A DNA stretch of 41,397 bases from Burkholderia stagnalis (lineage in GTDB: Bacteria; Pseudomonadota; Gammaproteobacteria; Burkholderiales; Burkholderiaceae), in the NCBI RefSeq assembly GCF_902830275.1, contig NZ_CADESW010000035.1:1-41397 (forward strand), written 5' to 3'. Positions within the stretch are counted from its first letter, which is position 1. Every line of letters starts with the position of its first letter. Positions 41,144 through 41,397 of the stretch are shown here, in pieces. Made by a program: the position numbers and the translations under genes. A model generated the notes under the pieces. It did no database searches. It was not told the DNA's origin and saw nothing but the letters and a program-made list of their open reading frames with translations.

Positions 41144-41397
41144 ATGGCCGGTCCCGAAACCCTCCGTACCCCTCAGCGCCAGATCCCCCAAGCCCTCCAG
41201 CACAACGCCGAAGCCCGGCGCGTGATCGTCAGCCCGGTTCCCGCGCCCGCGACATCGCCGAAGGTGGTCGCAGCCCGCGCCGAATCGGTCAAGAACCACG
41301 GCCTCGAGATTTTCGTCCAGTGCCTGTACATGGTTCCGTTCGTCGGCAATGCGATGTCGCTCTACGACGTCGGCGTCGACATCTACCGGATCTGCAG
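41144..41397 (+). CDS. N-terminal part of an unrecognised protein (partial, runs off the window)
   Basis: An ATG at 41144 opens a frame of 84 codons that continues past the window end. The first 45 residues are Gln/Pro/Ala-rich and probably disordered (MAGPETLRTPQRQIPQALQH...). Then follow N-H-G-L-E-I-F-V-Q-C-L-Y-M-V-P-F-V-G-N-A-M-S-L-Y-D-V-G-V-D-I-Y-R-I. The motif of a hydrophobic stretch, P-F-V-G-N/D-A and D-V-x-x-D resembles the pre-toxin segments found ahead of the toxin domain in polymorphic or type VI-linked toxins. This is a by-eye resemblance, and the toxin part would be outside the window. GAGAGAG is a possible ribosome site. Confidence 0.6.
   Translation, partial: MAGPETLRTPQRQIPQALQHNAEARRVIVSPVPAPATSPKVVAARAESVKNHGLEIFVQCLYMVPFVGNAMSLYDVGVDIYRIC

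Overview
The window looks like part of a secondary chromosome of a Burkholderia, most likely of the B. cepacia complex. This rests on the very high GC, the strong GC3 bias that opens long shadow frames on both strands, and the gene content: an ESPR-type trimeric autotransporter, dense GlxA/LysR/GntR regulators, and choline and sarcosine catabolism. The genus call is inference; there is no rRNA or marker gene here.

Layout. Bases 1-126 are the right end of an IS256-family insertion sequence that has cut a trimeric autotransporter adhesin gene (127-999, minus). A long AT-rich leader follows (about 1040-1460). From 1679 to 5405 are small metabolic or hypothetical genes: a ferritin-like protein, an FMN reductase, a NIPSNAP protein and a GNAT acetyltransferase, with a candidate small RNA at 3945-4020. 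From 5895 to 10208 is a choline ABC transporter (choV, choW, a GlxA/AraC regulator, choX) ending in a strong terminator. From 10211 to 13041 a three-gene minus operon (metallo-hydrolase, tautomerase, ferredoxin-fold protein) faces a divergent LysR gene. acnB (13480-16065) follows, with a conspicuous AT-rich palindrome in its promoter. Next come a PACE-type efflux gene with a divergent LysR gene, and a 688-residue pentahaem cytochrome that fuses a trihaem electron-transfer module to a TsdA-like thiosulfate dehydrogenase.

From 20573 to 27434 (minus) lies a complete tetronate (D-erythronate/L-threonate) pathway: denD, otnI, an MFS transporter, otnC, otnK, ltnD and an FCD-type GntR regulator. Both dehydrogenases feed 2-oxo-tetronate to OtnI, OtnK and OtnC, giving dihydroxyacetone phosphate. 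A patatin-like lipase and a small protein follow. Then come a degenerate acetylglutamate-kinase-like protein paired with a PTS EIIA(Ntr)-like protein, and a run of small unrecognised proteins (30832-31906).

From 32250 to 40630 is the sarcosine block: a GlxA-type regulator divergent from L-serine dehydratase, then soxB, soxD, soxA, soxG and a folB-like gene in tight plus-strand order. Sarcosine is oxidised with transfer of the methyl carbon to tetrahydrofolate. The resulting glycine and C1 unit can give serine, which the dehydratase turns into pyruvate. Together with choline import at the other end, the window carries the entry and the exit of choline to glycine-betaine to sarcosine catabolism; the middle steps are not here. 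The right edge holds a cytochrome c remnant and the start of an unrecognised protein with a possible pre-toxin-like segment.
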